Source of the DNA: Pseudomonas denitrificans (nom. rej.)
GTDB taxonomy: Bacteria; Pseudomonadota; Gammaproteobacteria; Pseudomonadales; Pseudomonadaceae
Direction: 5' to 3'
DNA length: 64,000 nt
NCBI RefSeq assembly: GCF_008807415.1
Contig: NZ_CP043626.1
Location: forward strand, 4,626,501-4,690,500
Made by a program: the position numbers and the translations under genes. Within the stretch, counting starts at the first letter, position 1. Every line of letters begins with the position of its first letter. The notes under the pieces are model-generated. The model did no database searches. It was not told the DNA's origin and saw only the letters and a program-made list of their open reading frames with translations. Shown here in pieces: positions 24,434 to 38,323 of the stretch.

Positions 24434-24520
24434 ATCGGCGGATAAAGCGTTCCGCTTTATGCGCCCTACGTTATCCGGCCCCCCGTAGGGCGCATGACGC
24501 CCCAGGCGTTATCCGCCGAT
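24434..24520. repeat. 87-bp palindromic intergenic repeat, copy 1
   Basis: Outer arms ATCGGCGGATAA (24434-24445) and TTATCCGCCGAT (24509-24520) and inner arms GCGCCCTACG (24461-24470) and CGTAGGGCGC (24484-24493) are perfect complements. A related element is at 30192-30263 and a half copy at 1411-1425. It lies between convergent genes and could act as a bidirectional transcription end. Confidence 0.75.
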
Positions 24521-24529
24521 GTGCCTGAG

Positions 24530-25423
24530 TCAGGCCTGGATTTGCTGGGTCACCAGGTCGAAGAACGACTGCGCCAGGCGTGACGTCTCGTTGCGTCGCC
24601 GCACCAGCCACACCGAACTGGTCGCGCCCGGATCGCTGAGGGTGCGATAGACCACGCCATCCACCCGCGTCCGGCGGAACGACGCCGGCAGCATCGACAC
24701 ACCGAGCCCCGCTGCCACCAGGCCGATGATGGTCATCGCCTCGCCCGCTTCCTGGGCGATGCGCGGGCTGAAGCCGGCCTGCCGCGACAGCGCCATCAGC
24801 TGGCTGTAGAGGCCCGTGCCGTAGCTGCGCGGGAAAAACACGAACGGCTCGTCCGCCAGCAAGGCGAACTCCAGCCCCTCCTGGCTGGCCTGCGCCAGCG
24901 GATGATCAGCGCGCAGCACGGCCACCAGCGGCTCGCTGAACAGCTCCACGGCTTCCAGGGTTTCCGGCAACGGGATGGGCCGGATCAGGCCAACCTGCAC
25001 GCGCTCTTCCAGCAGCGCCTGCACCGCTTGCCCGCTGCTCAGTTCCTGCAGGTCCAGGTGCACGTCCGGGTAGGCCTGACGGAATGCCAGGATGGCGCGC
25101 GGGATGCTGGAGGTGAACGGCGCCGAGGCGGTGAAGCCAACCTTCAGCTCGCCGATCTCGCCCTGGTGCGCACGCCGCGCCAGCAAGACGGCACGGTCCA
25201 CCTGCTGCAACACCTGCCGCGCTTCGTCGAGAAACAGCTTGCCGGCCTCGGTCAGCGCCACGCGGCGGTTGGTGCGCTCCAGCAGCCGCGCGCCGATTTC
25301 CTCCTCCAGCGCCTGGATCTGCTGGCTCAGCGGCGGCTGGGAAATCCCCAGCTGCTCGGCGGCGCGGCCGAAGTGCAGCTCTTCCGCCACGGCGATGAAA
25401 TAACGCAGGTGTCGCAGTTCCAT
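24530..25423 (-). CDS. LysR-family transcriptional regulator
   Basis: The 297-residue protein has a typical LysR winged helix-turn-helix at residues 1-60 (FGRAAEQLGISQPPLSQQIQALEEEIGARLLER) and a two-lobe effector-binding domain (from about residue 90). Its sequence resembles the BenM/CatM-like branch, but the inducer cannot be assigned. It is transcribed away from an MFS transporter gene 203 bases off, the usual arrangement for control of a transport target. It closely recalls PA5029 in position and type. A role in the adjacent APE operon is possible but unsupported. Confidence 0.9.
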   Translation of the reverse strand: MELRHLRYFIAVAEELHFGRAAEQLGISQPPLSQQIQALEEEIGARLLERTNRRVALTEAGKLFLDEARQVLQQVDRAVLLARRAHQGEIGELKVGFTASAPFTSSIPRAILAFRQAYPDVHLDLQELSSGQAVQALLEERVQVGLIRPIPLPETLEAVELFSEPLVAVLRADHPLAQASQEGLEFALLADEPFVFFPRSYGTGLYSQLMALSRQAGFSPRIAQEAGEAMTIIGLVAAGLGVSMLPASFRRTRVDGVVYRTLSDPGATSSVWLVRRRNETSRLAQSFFDLVTQQIQA

Positions 25424-25626
25424 CCAGCCTCCGCCATCAACGATTCGTAAAACGACTCAAATGTGTCGATTAATATATTGGAAATAATAAAGCCCGCTCC
25501 TTATCCTTTCCACACAAGCCCAATAACGACTACCAACCTGCTCCTTGCCTGGCCGCGCGGGCCCTTTTCCGCCACTCCAGGTCCTCTGCTGTCATCTACC
25601 CCAGCTTTTCCATCCAGAGGTGTGTC
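25424..25626. promoter_or_regulatory. Divergent LysR/MFS intergenic region
   Basis: This AT-rich island contains the palindromic TCGTAAAACGA (25445-25455) and AT-rich stretches around 25469-25492 suited to promoter -10 elements. LysR proteins usually bind such divergent regions. No single T-N11-A operator stands out clearly. Confidence 0.4.
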
Positions 25627-27012
25627 GTGAGTCAACCTGCCCTGCGGGCTTTGCGGGAAGAACATTCCATGGCGGCCGAGCCGTCTGTCGTACAAGAACC
25701 GTCCGCCGCCAACGATCCGGCGGAGGTGCTGCCCGATCTGCGCGAGAGCGCGCGTGAAGCCAACGGCGACGTGGTGCGCGCCGTCGAAGAGATCGAAACC
25801 TACATCGAGAAAGGCACCCCGGAATTCATGCGCACATCGCTGGCGCTGTTCTCCGGCGGCTTCGCCACCTTCGCCCTGCTGTACTGCGTGCAGCCGATGA
25901 TGCCGGTGCTGTCCAGGGCCTTCAGCCTGACCGCCGCGCAGAGCAGCCTGGTACTGTCGATCTCCACCATCACCATGGCCTTCGGCCTGCTGGTCACCGG
26001 GCCGATCTCCGACGCCATCGGGCGCAAGTCGATCATGGTCGCCTCGCTGGTCCTCGCCGCCCTGTTCACCATCGGCAGCTCGCTGATGCCGACCTGGCAC
26101 GGCGTGCTGGCCATGCGCGCGCTGCTCGGCCTGTCGCTCAGCGGCCTGGCGGCGGTGGGCATGACCTACCTCTCCGAGGAAATCCACCCGCAGCACATCG
26201 GGCTGTCCATGGGGCTGTACATCGGCGGCAACGCCATTGGCGGCATGAGCGGGCGGCTGATCAGCGGCGTGCTGGTGGACTACGTGAACTGGCACGTGGC
26301 ACTGGCCACCCTGGGCGTGCTTGCCCTGGCGGCGGCGCTGCTGTTCTGGCGCATCCTGCCCGAATCGAAGAACTTCCGCCCGGCGCCGCTCAAGCCGCGC
26401 CGGCTCATCGAGGGCTTCACCGGGCACTTCCGCGATGCCGGCCTGCCCTGGCTGTTCCTCGAGGCGTTCCTGCTGATGGGTGCCTTCGTCACCCTGTTCA
26501 ACTACATCGGCTACCGCCTGCTGGCCGAGCCCTATCACCTGAGCCAGGCCATCGTCGGCGTGCTCTCGCTGGTCTACCTGTCGGGCATCTACAGCTCGGC
26601 CTGGGTCGGCTCGCTGGCCGACAAGCTGGGCCGGCGCAAGGTGCTCTGGGCGATGATCGCGCTGATGCTCGGTGGCGTACTGATCACCCTGCTGCAACCG
26701 CTGGCCCTGGTGCTGGTCGGCCTGCTGGTGTTCACCTTCGGCTTCTTCGGCGCGCACTCGGTGGCCAGCAGCTGGATCGGCCGCCGCGCCCTGAAGGCCA
26801 AGGGCCAGGCCTCGTCGCTGTACCTGTTCTGCTACTACACCGGCTCCAGCGTCGCCGGCACCGCTGGCGGCCTCTTCTGGCACCAGTACGGCTGGAACGG
26901 CGTGGGCCTGTTCATCGCCAGCCTGCTGGGCATCGGCCTGCTGGTGGCCCTGCACCTGGCGCGCCTGCCGGTGTTACCGCGCGACCTGCCCGCACTCAAC
27001 AAAGCTGGGTAG
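25627..27012 (+). CDS. MFS transporter (YnfM-like)
   Basis: The 461-residue major facilitator has a long cytoplasmic N-terminal extension (about 65 residues, acidic, including EEIETYIEKG) before twelve membrane segments. The MFS signature between helices 2 and 3 is GPISDAIGRKSIM, and its second-half counterpart is GSLADKLGRRKVL. It belongs with DHA1-type exporters such as YnfM. The start is GTG at 25627, with AGAGGTG upstream; an ATG at 25669 would shorten the extension by 14 residues. The substrate is unknown; regulation by the divergent LysR is likely. Confidence 0.88.
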   Translation: MSQPALRALREEHSMAAEPSVVQEPSAANDPAEVLPDLRESAREANGDVVRAVEEIETYIEKGTPEFMRTSLALFSGGFATFALLYCVQPMMPVLSRAFSLTAAQSSLVLSISTITMAFGLLVTGPISDAIGRKSIMVASLVLAALFTIGSSLMPTWHGVLAMRALLGLSLSGLAAVGMTYLSEEIHPQHIGLSMGLYIGGNAIGGMSGRLISGVLVDYVNWHVALATLGVLALAAALLFWRILPESKNFRPAPLKPRRLIEGFTGHFRDAGLPWLFLEAFLLMGAFVTLFNYIGYRLLAEPYHLSQAIVGVLSLVYLSGIYSSAWVGSLADKLGRRKVLWAMIALMLGGVLITLLQPLALVLVGLLVFTFGFFGAHSVASSWIGRRALKAKGQASSLYLFCYYTGSSVAGTAGGLFWHQYGWNGVGLFIASLLGIGLLVALHLARLPVLPRDLPALNKAG

Positions 27013-27042
27013 TTTCTACACACAAAACAAACTGCATGCCTG

Positions 27043-27085
27043 AAAACGACATGGAACGGTCGTACAAAGACATGGATGTCGTTTT
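27043..27085. promoter_or_regulatory. Inverted repeat upstream of the sigma-54 promoter
   Basis: AAAACGACAT (27043-27052) and ATGTCGTTTT (27076-27085) are perfect 10-bp complements separated by 23 bases. The centre is about 115 bases before the predicted transcription start, where enhancer-binding activators of sigma-54 promoters usually bind. It could instead be a weak terminator for the MFS gene. Confidence 0.45.
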
Positions 27086-27153
27086 AAGCAATGCCTTTGC
27101 CACGGGGCTCGTAGCGAAACACCCCAACCTACAACTTAAGTCGTAACAGAATG

Positions 27154-27168
27154 TGGCGCGATACTTGC
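27154..27168 (+). promoter_or_regulatory. Sigma-54 (RpoN) promoter of the amino acid permease gene
   Basis: TGGCGC-GATAC-TTGC matches the -24/-12 consensus TGGCRC-N5-TTGC, with GG and GC exactly ten bases apart. It lies 88 bases before the permease start codon. An 18-base palindrome CGTTCAATTTCTTGAACG (27168-27185) spans the predicted start site and may be an additional operator. Confidence 0.7.
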
Positions 27169-27255
27169 GTTCAATTTCTTGAACGACTTGTTGGAATCCT
27201 GAAACGGACCTCGACTCCCGCAGTACGCAATTCCCTCCGTAGTTGTAGGTAAAGC

Positions 27256-28647
27256 ATGAGCAGCACCCCCTCTTCCGGGCTCTCCCAGGGCCTGCAAAAT
27301 CGTCACGTCACGATGCTTTCGATCGCCGGTGCCATTGGCGCGGGCCTGTTCGTAGGCTCCGGCCACGCCATCGCCGAAGCTGGCCCGGCCGTCATGGTCT
27401 CCTATCTGGTCGCCGGCCTGCTGGTGGTCCTGGTGATGCGCATGCTGGCCGAAATGGCCGTCGCGCAGCCGGACAGCGGCTCCTTCTCCACCTACGCCGA
27501 CCGCGCCATCGGTCACTGGGCCGGTTTCACCATCGGCTGGCTGTACTGGTGGTTCTGGGTCCTGGTGATCCCGCTGGAAGCCAACGCCGCCGCCGCGATC
27601 ATCCACGCCTGGTTCCCCGGCGCGCCGATCTGGGTACTGGCCTTCCTGATCACCTCCGCGCTGACCGTGACCAACCTGTTCAGCGTGAAGAACTACGGTG
27701 AGTTCGAGTTCTGGCTGGCGCTGATCAAGGTCGTCTCGATCATTGCCTTCCTGGTGCTGGGCTGCGCGGCCATCTTCGGCTTCTCGCCCAACAGCGAAGT
27801 CTCCGGCATCGGCCACCTGACCAGCGAAGGCTTCCTGCCCAAGGGCTGGGGCGCCGTGCTCGCCGCGCTGCTGACCACCATGTTCTCCTTCATGGGTTCG
27901 GAAATCGTCACCATCGCCGCCACCGAGTCCAAGGACCCGGAGCAGCAGATCACCCGCGCCACCAACTCGGTGATCTGGCGTATCGCGCTGTTCTACCTGC
28001 TGTCGATCCTGATCGTGGTCTGCCTGGTGCCGTGGAACGACCCGCGCCTGGTGAGCATGGGCTCCTACCAGACCGTGCTCGAGCACCTGCACATCCCCTA
28101 CGCCAAGCTGATCGTCGACATCATCGTGCTGGTCTCGGTCACCAGCTGCCTGAACTCGGCGCTCTACACCGCTTCGCGCATGATGTACTCGCTGAGCAAG
28201 CGCGGTGACGCACCGAAGATCGCCCAGGTAACCAGCGCCAGCCGCACCCCGGTCTACGCCGTGCTGCTGTCCACCGCCATGGCCTTCCTGTGCACCTTCG
28301 CCAACTACCTGGCCCCGGCCGAAGTGTTCAACTTCCTGCTGGCCAGCTCCGGCGCCATCGCCCTGCTGGTGTACCTGGTGATCGCCATGTCGCAGCTGCG
28401 CATGCGCAAGAAGCTGCTCGCCCAGGGCCACCAGTTGAAGCTGAAGATGTGGCTGTTCCCCTGGCTGACCTGGGCGGTGATCCTCTTCATCGTCGGTGCC
28501 CTGGTGATCATGCTGATCCGCCCGGACCATCGCATGGAAGTGGTCGCCACCACCCTGCTGACCGTCGTGGTGGTCTGCTCCGGCCTGCTGGTGTCCAACC
28601 GCCGCAAGTCCCAGCGCGCCGCCGGCCTGGTGGGCGACGCTGCGTGA
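27256..28647 (+). CDS. APC-superfamily amino acid permease (GabP-like)
   Basis: The 463-residue inner-membrane permease has 12 predicted helices. It has the amino-acid transporter family opening RHVTMLSIAGAIGAGLFVGSG and the conserved helix 3 region ALIKVVSIIAFLVLG. It resembles GABA/aromatic and D-Ser/Ala permeases of the GabP/AnsP/CycA group, and the exact substrate is not clear. It stands alone, with its own sigma-54-type promoter and a strong terminator downstream. RpoN control fits a nitrogen-source transporter. Confidence 0.88.
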   Translation: MSSTPSSGLSQGLQNRHVTMLSIAGAIGAGLFVGSGHAIAEAGPAVMVSYLVAGLLVVLVMRMLAEMAVAQPDSGSFSTYADRAIGHWAGFTIGWLYWWFWVLVIPLEANAAAAIIHAWFPGAPIWVLAFLITSALTVTNLFSVKNYGEFEFWLALIKVVSIIAFLVLGCAAIFGFSPNSEVSGIGHLTSEGFLPKGWGAVLAALLTTMFSFMGSEIVTIAATESKDPEQQITRATNSVIWRIALFYLLSILIVVCLVPWNDPRLVSMGSYQTVLEHLHIPYAKLIVDIIVLVSVTSCLNSALYTASRMMYSLSKRGDAPKIAQVTSASRTPVYAVLLSTAMAFLCTFANYLAPAEVFNFLLASSGAIALLVYLVIAMSQLRMRKKLLAQGHQLKLKMWLFPWLTWAVILFIVGALVIMLIRPDHRMEVVATTLLTVVVVCSGLLVSNRRKSQRAAGLVGDAA

Positions 28648-28656
28648 TGCACTCTG

Positions 28657-28675
28657 ATGGGGCCTGAGGCCCCAT
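28657..28675 (+). other. Hairpin after the permease gene
   Basis: ATGGGGCC-TGA-GGCCCCAT is a perfect 8-bp hairpin ten bases after the stop codon, just ahead of the intrinsic terminator. It lacks a T-run and may stabilise the mRNA 3' end. Confidence 0.5.
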
Positions 28676-28684
28676 GAGGGAATG

Positions 28685-28715
28685 AAAAAGCCCCGCTGCA
28701 GAGCGGGGCTTTTTT
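28685..28715 (+). terminator. Intrinsic terminator of the permease gene
   Basis: The stem GCCCCGCT...AGCGGGGC (28690-28697 and 28702-28709) is followed by TTTTTT and preceded by AAAAA, a bidirectional-looking rho-independent terminator. Confidence 0.88.
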
Positions 28716-28743
28716 ATTGCCCCGTGGAACGTCGTGCCTTGCG

Positions 28744-28782
28744 GTTCGCGAGCAATAACGATGGCGTCCCCCTCGCTCCTAC
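28744..28782 (-). repeat. 37-bp dispersed repeat, copy 2
   Basis: The stretch starts GTTCGCGAGCAA and ends CGCTCCTAC. It is the reverse complement of the repeat at 1466-1502 apart from the central bases and a two-base length difference. Confidence 0.6.
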
Positions 28783-28940
28783 GAAGAGCCAATGCTCCGG
28801 CTCTTAAGATCTTCCAGAGAAACATCAGCACACGCCGAATGCCCCGTTCAGAAGGACTCGCTGAAGCGGTGCAGAAACACCCAAGCCAACGCAGCAAACC
28901 TGCAACACCAGAGCAAAAGAAAGCGCCGGCCCTGCCGGCG

Positions 28941-28967
28941 GATCGCGGGCATGGCCCGCTCCTACAG
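28941..28967. repeat. REP-type repeat, copy 3
   Basis: GGATCGCGGGCATGGCCCGC followed by TCCTACA is identical in its core to the copies at 1361-1384 and (inverted) 2147-2173. Confidence 0.75.
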
Positions 28968-28974
28968 GGAGCCA

Positions 28975-29000
28975 CAAAAAAGCCCCGCATTTGCGGGGCC
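28975..29000 (-). terminator. Intrinsic terminator of hemE
   Basis: Read on the minus strand, GCCCCGCA-AA-TGCGGGGC is followed by TTTTTTGTGG. It lies 20 bases beyond the hemE stop codon. Confidence 0.85.
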
Positions 29001-29019
29001 TTTCAGTGAAGCATCAGGC

Positions 29020-30084
29020 TCAGTGATACTGCGCCGACAGCTCGTGCACCGCCTCGAAGAAGGCGCCGGCATGGGCAGGATCGACTTCCGGGGTGACACC
29101 ATGGCCAAGGTTGAACACGTGGCCATTGCCGTTACCGAAGGCACCGAGGATACGCGCCACTTCAGCGCGGATGGCTTCCGGCTTGGCGTAGAGCACCGCC
29201 GGGTCCATGTTGCCCTGCAGGGCCACCTTGTCGCCGACGCGGGCGCGAGCGCTGCCGATGTCGCAGGTCCAGTCCAGGCCCAGCGCTTCGGCGCCGGTAT
29301 TGGCCATGGACTCCAGCCACAGGCCGCCACCCTTGGTGAAGAGGATCACCGGCACACGGCGCCCTTCATGTTCGCGGATCAGGCCGTCGACGATCTTCTG
29401 CATGTAGGCCAGGGAGAATTCCTGGTACGCCGCTGCCGACAGCGCACCACCCCAGGAATCGAAGATCTGCACCGCCTGTGCGCCCGCGAGAATCTGGCCA
29501 TTCAGGTAGCTGGTGACCGACTGCGCCAGCTTGTCCAGCAGCGCGTGCAGGGCCTGCGGGTTTTCGTAGAGCATCGCCTTGGTCTTGCGGAAGTCACGGC
29601 TGGAACCACCTTCGACCATGTAGGTGGCCAGGGTCCAGGGGCTGCCGGAGAAGCCGATCAGCGGCACGCGGCCGTTCAGTTCGCGGCGGATGGTACGCAC
29701 GGCGTCCATCACGTAGCCCAGGTCCTTTTCCGGATCAGGGATCGGCAGGGCTTCGATGTCGGCCAGGTTGCTGACGACCTTCTTGAAACGCGGGCCTTCG
29801 CCGGTTTCGAAGTACAGGCCCTGGCCCATGGCGTCGGGGATGGTGAGGATGTCGGAGAAGAGGATCGCCGCGTCCAGCTGCGGGTAGCGGTCCAGCGGCT
29901 GCAGGGTCACTTCGCAGGCCATCTGCGGGTTCATGCACAGGCTCATGAAGTCACCGGCCTTGGCGCGGGTGGCGCGGTACTCCGGCAGGTAGCGGCCGGC
30001 CTGGCGCATCATCCAGACAGGGGTGACATCGACGGGCTGCTTGAGCAGGGCGCGGAGGAAGCGATCGTTCTTCAAGGCAGTCAT
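29020..30084 (-). CDS. hemE: Uroporphyrinogen decarboxylase
   Basis: The 354-residue cytoplasmic enzyme decarboxylates the four acetate side chains of uroporphyrinogen III to give coproporphyrinogen III in haem synthesis. The N-terminal signature [16 protein letters not shown] (with the substrate-binding Arg pair) and [17 protein letters not shown] are diagnostic, and the length is standard. The start ATG at 30084 gives the usual [14 protein letters not shown] opening; in-frame sequence further upstream is not conserved. It lies downstream of gltD, separated by a palindromic repeat. Confidence 0.97.
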   Translation of the reverse strand: MTALKNDRFLRALLKQPVDVTPVWMMRQAGRYLPEYRATRAKAGDFMSLCMNPQMACEVTLQPLDRYPQLDAAILFSDILTIPDAMGQGLYFETGEGPRFKKVVSNLADIEALPIPDPEKDLGYVMDAVRTIRRELNGRVPLIGFSGSPWTLATYMVEGGSSRDFRKTKAMLYENPQALHALLDKLAQSVTSYLNGQILAGAQAVQIFDSWGGALSAAAYQEFSLAYMQKIVDGLIREHEGRRVPVILFTKGGGLWLESMANTGAEALGLDWTCDIGSARARVGDKVALQGNMDPAVLYAKPEAIRAEVARILGAFGNGNGHVFNLGHGVTPEVDPAHAGAFFEAVHELSAQYH

Positions 30085-30191
30085 AACGGCATCCGGCAAA
30101 AAAGTGCGGGTATTTTCGCAAAGCCCAAAAGAAAAGGCACGGCGGGTGCCGTGCCTTTTGTCTATCGCGACAGTTTGTCGCTGCGTCATCA

Positions 30192-30263
30192 ATGTAGGGC
30201 GCATAACGCCAAAGGCGTTATCCGCCACCGCGGATAAAGCGTTCCGCCTTATTCGCCCTACAT
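30192..30263. repeat. 72-bp palindromic intergenic repeat, copy 2
   Basis: ATGTAGGGCG (30192-30201) pairs with CGCCCTACAT (30254-30263), and GGCGTTATCCGC with GCGGATAAAGC inside. It is related to the 24434-24520 element. It lies between hemE and gltD and could act as an mRNA processing or stabilising structure. Confidence 0.72.
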
Positions 30264-30272
30264 GGAACGCAC

Positions 30273-31700
<1,428 letters not shown>

Positions 31701-31718
31701 TCATCAAACTTCAGGCGC

Positions 31719-36164
<4,446 letters not shown>

Positions 36165-36568
36165 AGGGAACTCTCACCGGCAAAACTTTTATAAATTCCA
36201 GGGTCTGCTGACGTTTCGCCATCGTCCTGTTTCGCCGTGCAGGCTCGTTTCCCGCGCACCCCAAAGGCTCGGGCCGCATCTATCGTGCAGCGCCGTTGTA
36301 GCCCCTGGTTCACCTGGAATGACCGTTCCGCGCGAGGTGCCACGTCTTACCCAACGTGGCGGCGGTTCCGGCCCTGGCCATGACGAAACGTCAGCAGACC
36401 CTCTTCAAGCACTTCGCCTGTCTACTCGCTCAAGCGGCAAGTTTCCGATAGGCAAAGGGAGGTCATTGTACACATGGGGAAAGCGACGTCACTGTTTTTT
36501 TTGACGCACTGCTGACACCCGATGTCGCATTTTTATAAGAATGCAGCAAAAGACACAAGCCAATAAAA
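36165..36568. other. gltB upstream region
   Basis: This region of some 400 bases has no supported gene. It includes the paired arms 36200-36218 and 36383-36401 (listed separately), a smaller hairpin GCCACGT...ACGTGGC (around 36340-36361), and an AT-rich segment TTTATAAAAG read toward gltB that could be a -10 region. A short minus-strand frame overlapping the gltB start (36161-36343) has no family features. Confidence 0.6.
36200..36401. repeat. 19-bp perfect inverted repeat bounding a 202-bp segment
   Basis: AGGGTCTGCTGACGTTTCG at 36200-36218 is exactly complementary to 36383-36401. The 164 bases between them hold smaller hairpins. No target-site duplication is visible at the ends. It could be a small non-autonomous element or a long-range mRNA structure in the gltB leader. 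Confidence 0.6.
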
Positions 36569-36602
36569 AAGCCGAGCCCCAGGGGATGGGGCTCGGCTTT
36601 TT
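36569..36602. terminator. Bidirectional intrinsic terminator after damX-like gene
   Basis: GCCGAGCCCC (36571-36580) pairs with GGGGCTCGGC (36588-36597). It is flanked by AAAAAA on one side and TTTTT on the other, so it can end transcripts on either strand. It is 24 bases beyond the damX-like stop codon. Confidence 0.88.
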
Positions 36603-36625
36603 CAGTATTGCGACACTGCGACCTT

Positions 36626-38317
36626 TCAGCGCGCCCCGGCGATGTCCTGCTGGATACTGGAGAAAGGACGAGCCCAGGGCTTGGAGGCCTGGATCTTCGC
36701 CGGCAGCTTCTTGATCGCCGCCTGCGCGGAGGCGCGGTCGGCGAAGCTGCCGTAGGTCACGACGTAGAACGGCTTGCCCTGCAGGTTCTTGCGGAAATAG
36801 CGGTAGTCGCCGCCGCCCTGCTGGCTGATAAAGGCCTTGGCGCTGGCTTCGGAGCCGGTACCCAGCACCTGCACGGAGTAGCGCGAACCGGCCTGGGACT
36901 GGTACCAGCTGCTGCCACCGGCGCTACCGGTTGCGGCGGCGGGCTTGCTGGCGGCGGTCGCTGGCTTGGCGCTGGCAACGGTGGTGGCAGGTTTGGTCGC
37001 AGCCGGCTTGGCAGCCTGGACAGGCTTGGCCGGCGCGGTGGCGGCAGGCTTGACCGGTTCCGGACGCGGAGCGGGCGCAGGAGTCGGGGCTGGCTGGATC
37101 GCAGCCTGCTGCTGGACGGGAGCCGCCGGCACCGGGTTCAGCGGTTTCGGACCATTGTTCGCCAGCGGGGTCACCGGTGGCGCGGTGGTGGTCACGGTCG
37201 GCGGGATTGCTGCCGAAGGCATGCCGCCTTCGTCGGCATCTTCCTGGCCACCAGCCTGGGCCATGGGCTCACGAATCACCGGCTGGCTCTCGCCCACCAG
37301 CGGCAGCGGCAGCGGCTGGTTGGAACCGGCGAACTCCACCGAAGGACCATTACCCTGGGCATCCGGCTGCGGCTGCGCGCTCGGCTGCGGAGCAGCAGCG
37401 CCACCCAGCGGCAGTTGCGACGAAGTCTGCGCAGCGGTGTTGTTCGCGGTCTCCGGCTTGGTGGTCTTGCCCTGCATGAACCAGGCAGCGATGACGCCGA
37501 TGGCGACCACGCCGAGGATCGCAAGGTGCTTCTTCGGCAGCTTGAAGCCGGCGCCGGAAGCTTTGCGCTCGCCACTGCGGTCAGCCAGCATCGCCTCGAT
37601 CATGGCGTCGCGGGCAGTCTGGTTGATGGTGCCGGGCCAGCCGCCGGATTGCTCGTGGATGTCGGCCAGCAGGTCGGCCGAGATCAGCTCGATGCCCTGC
37701 CCCGCACCCTCGAGGCGCTGCGCCAGGTACTCGCGGGTCTCTTCCTCGCTGTACGGCTGCAGCTCAATGGCGTGGAAGCGCTCCTCACCCTCGGACAGCA
37801 CTTCGAGGCGCGACAGCAACTCGGGCTCTCCGAACAGGAAGACATGCAGGCGCGCCTCGGAATTACCGGCAGCCAAGAGCAGGAGGACTTCCAGAGCGTC
37901 ATCGCGCAGTTGCTCGGCATCATCCACCAGCAGGTAGACGTCCTGGCCGGTGATCGCCAATTGAGCGACCTTGGCAAGGATCGCCTCGATGCTGGTCTGG
38001 GTGATGCCCAGGCCTTGCGCGAGCTGGCGCAGCAGAGTGGCTTCGTCGGTCACCGAGCGACCGGAAATCACCACGCTGGAGACGGCGTCCTTGTTGGTGC
38101 TGGCCACCAGGGCCTGGCGCAGCAGAGTCTTGCCACTGCCCAGCGGGCCGGTGACGGCCAGCAGCAACTGGCTGTAGCGCGCCAGGTGGTGCAACTGCCC
38201 CAGCACGGGCTTGCGCTGCGCAGGGAAGAACTTGAAGCCCGGAACCCGCGGTGCAAACGGGTCGTGACTGAACTGGTAGTGGGCCAGGAAGGCCTCATCG
38301 GCATGCAAGCTGGACAT
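36626..38317 (-). CDS. damX: DamX-like AAA ATPase with SPOR domain
   Basis: The 563-residue protein begins with an ExeA-like AAA domain (P-loop GPLGSGKT at 57-64, Walker B VYLLVDD near 126). It then has one membrane helix (about 264-281), a Pro/Ala-rich periplasmic linker of about 190 residues, and a C-terminal SPOR domain (from about 478, SRYSVQVLG...YVVTYGSF) that binds denuded septal peptidoglycan. The aroK-aroB-damX order is the same as in enterobacteria. Enterobacterial DamX acts in cell division but lacks an obvious intact ATPase, so the exact role here may differ. The linker is low-complexity. Confidence 0.85.
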   Translation of the reverse strand: MSSLHADEAFLAHYQFSHDPFAPRVPGFKFFPAQRKPVLGQLHHLARYSQLLLAVTGPLGSGKTLLRQALVASTNKDAVSSVVISGRSVTDEATLLRQLAQGLGITQTSIEAILAKVAQLAITGQDVYLLVDDAEQLRDDALEVLLLLAAGNSEARLHVFLFGEPELLSRLEVLSEGEERFHAIELQPYSEEETREYLAQRLEGAGQGIELISADLLADIHEQSGGWPGTINQTARDAMIEAMLADRSGERKASGAGFKLPKKHLAILGVVAIGVIAAWFMQGKTTKPETANNTAAQTSSQLPLGGAAAPQPSAQPQPDAQGNGPSVEFAGSNQPLPLPLVGESQPVIREPMAQAGGQEDADEGGMPSAAIPPTVTTTAPPVTPLANNGPKPLNPVPAAPVQQQAAIQPAPTPAPAPRPEPVKPAATAPAKPVQAAKPAATKPATTVASAKPATAASKPAAATGSAGGSSWYQSQAGSRYSVQVLGTGSEASAKAFISQQGGGDYRYFRKNLQGKPFYVVTYGSFADRASAQAAIKKLPAKIQASKPWARPFSSIQQDIAGAR

Positions 38318-38323
38318 GGGACC

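Larger units (their letters stand above)
28716..28982. other. Non-coding stretch between the permease and hemE terminators
   Basis: The permease-hemE gap (28648-29019) holds two terminators, a second copy of the 37-bp repeat (28744-28782) and a REP element (28941-28967). Between the repeats I see only unassigned sequence, with short reading frames that lack ribosome binding sites. No gene is proposed. Confidence 0.6.
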
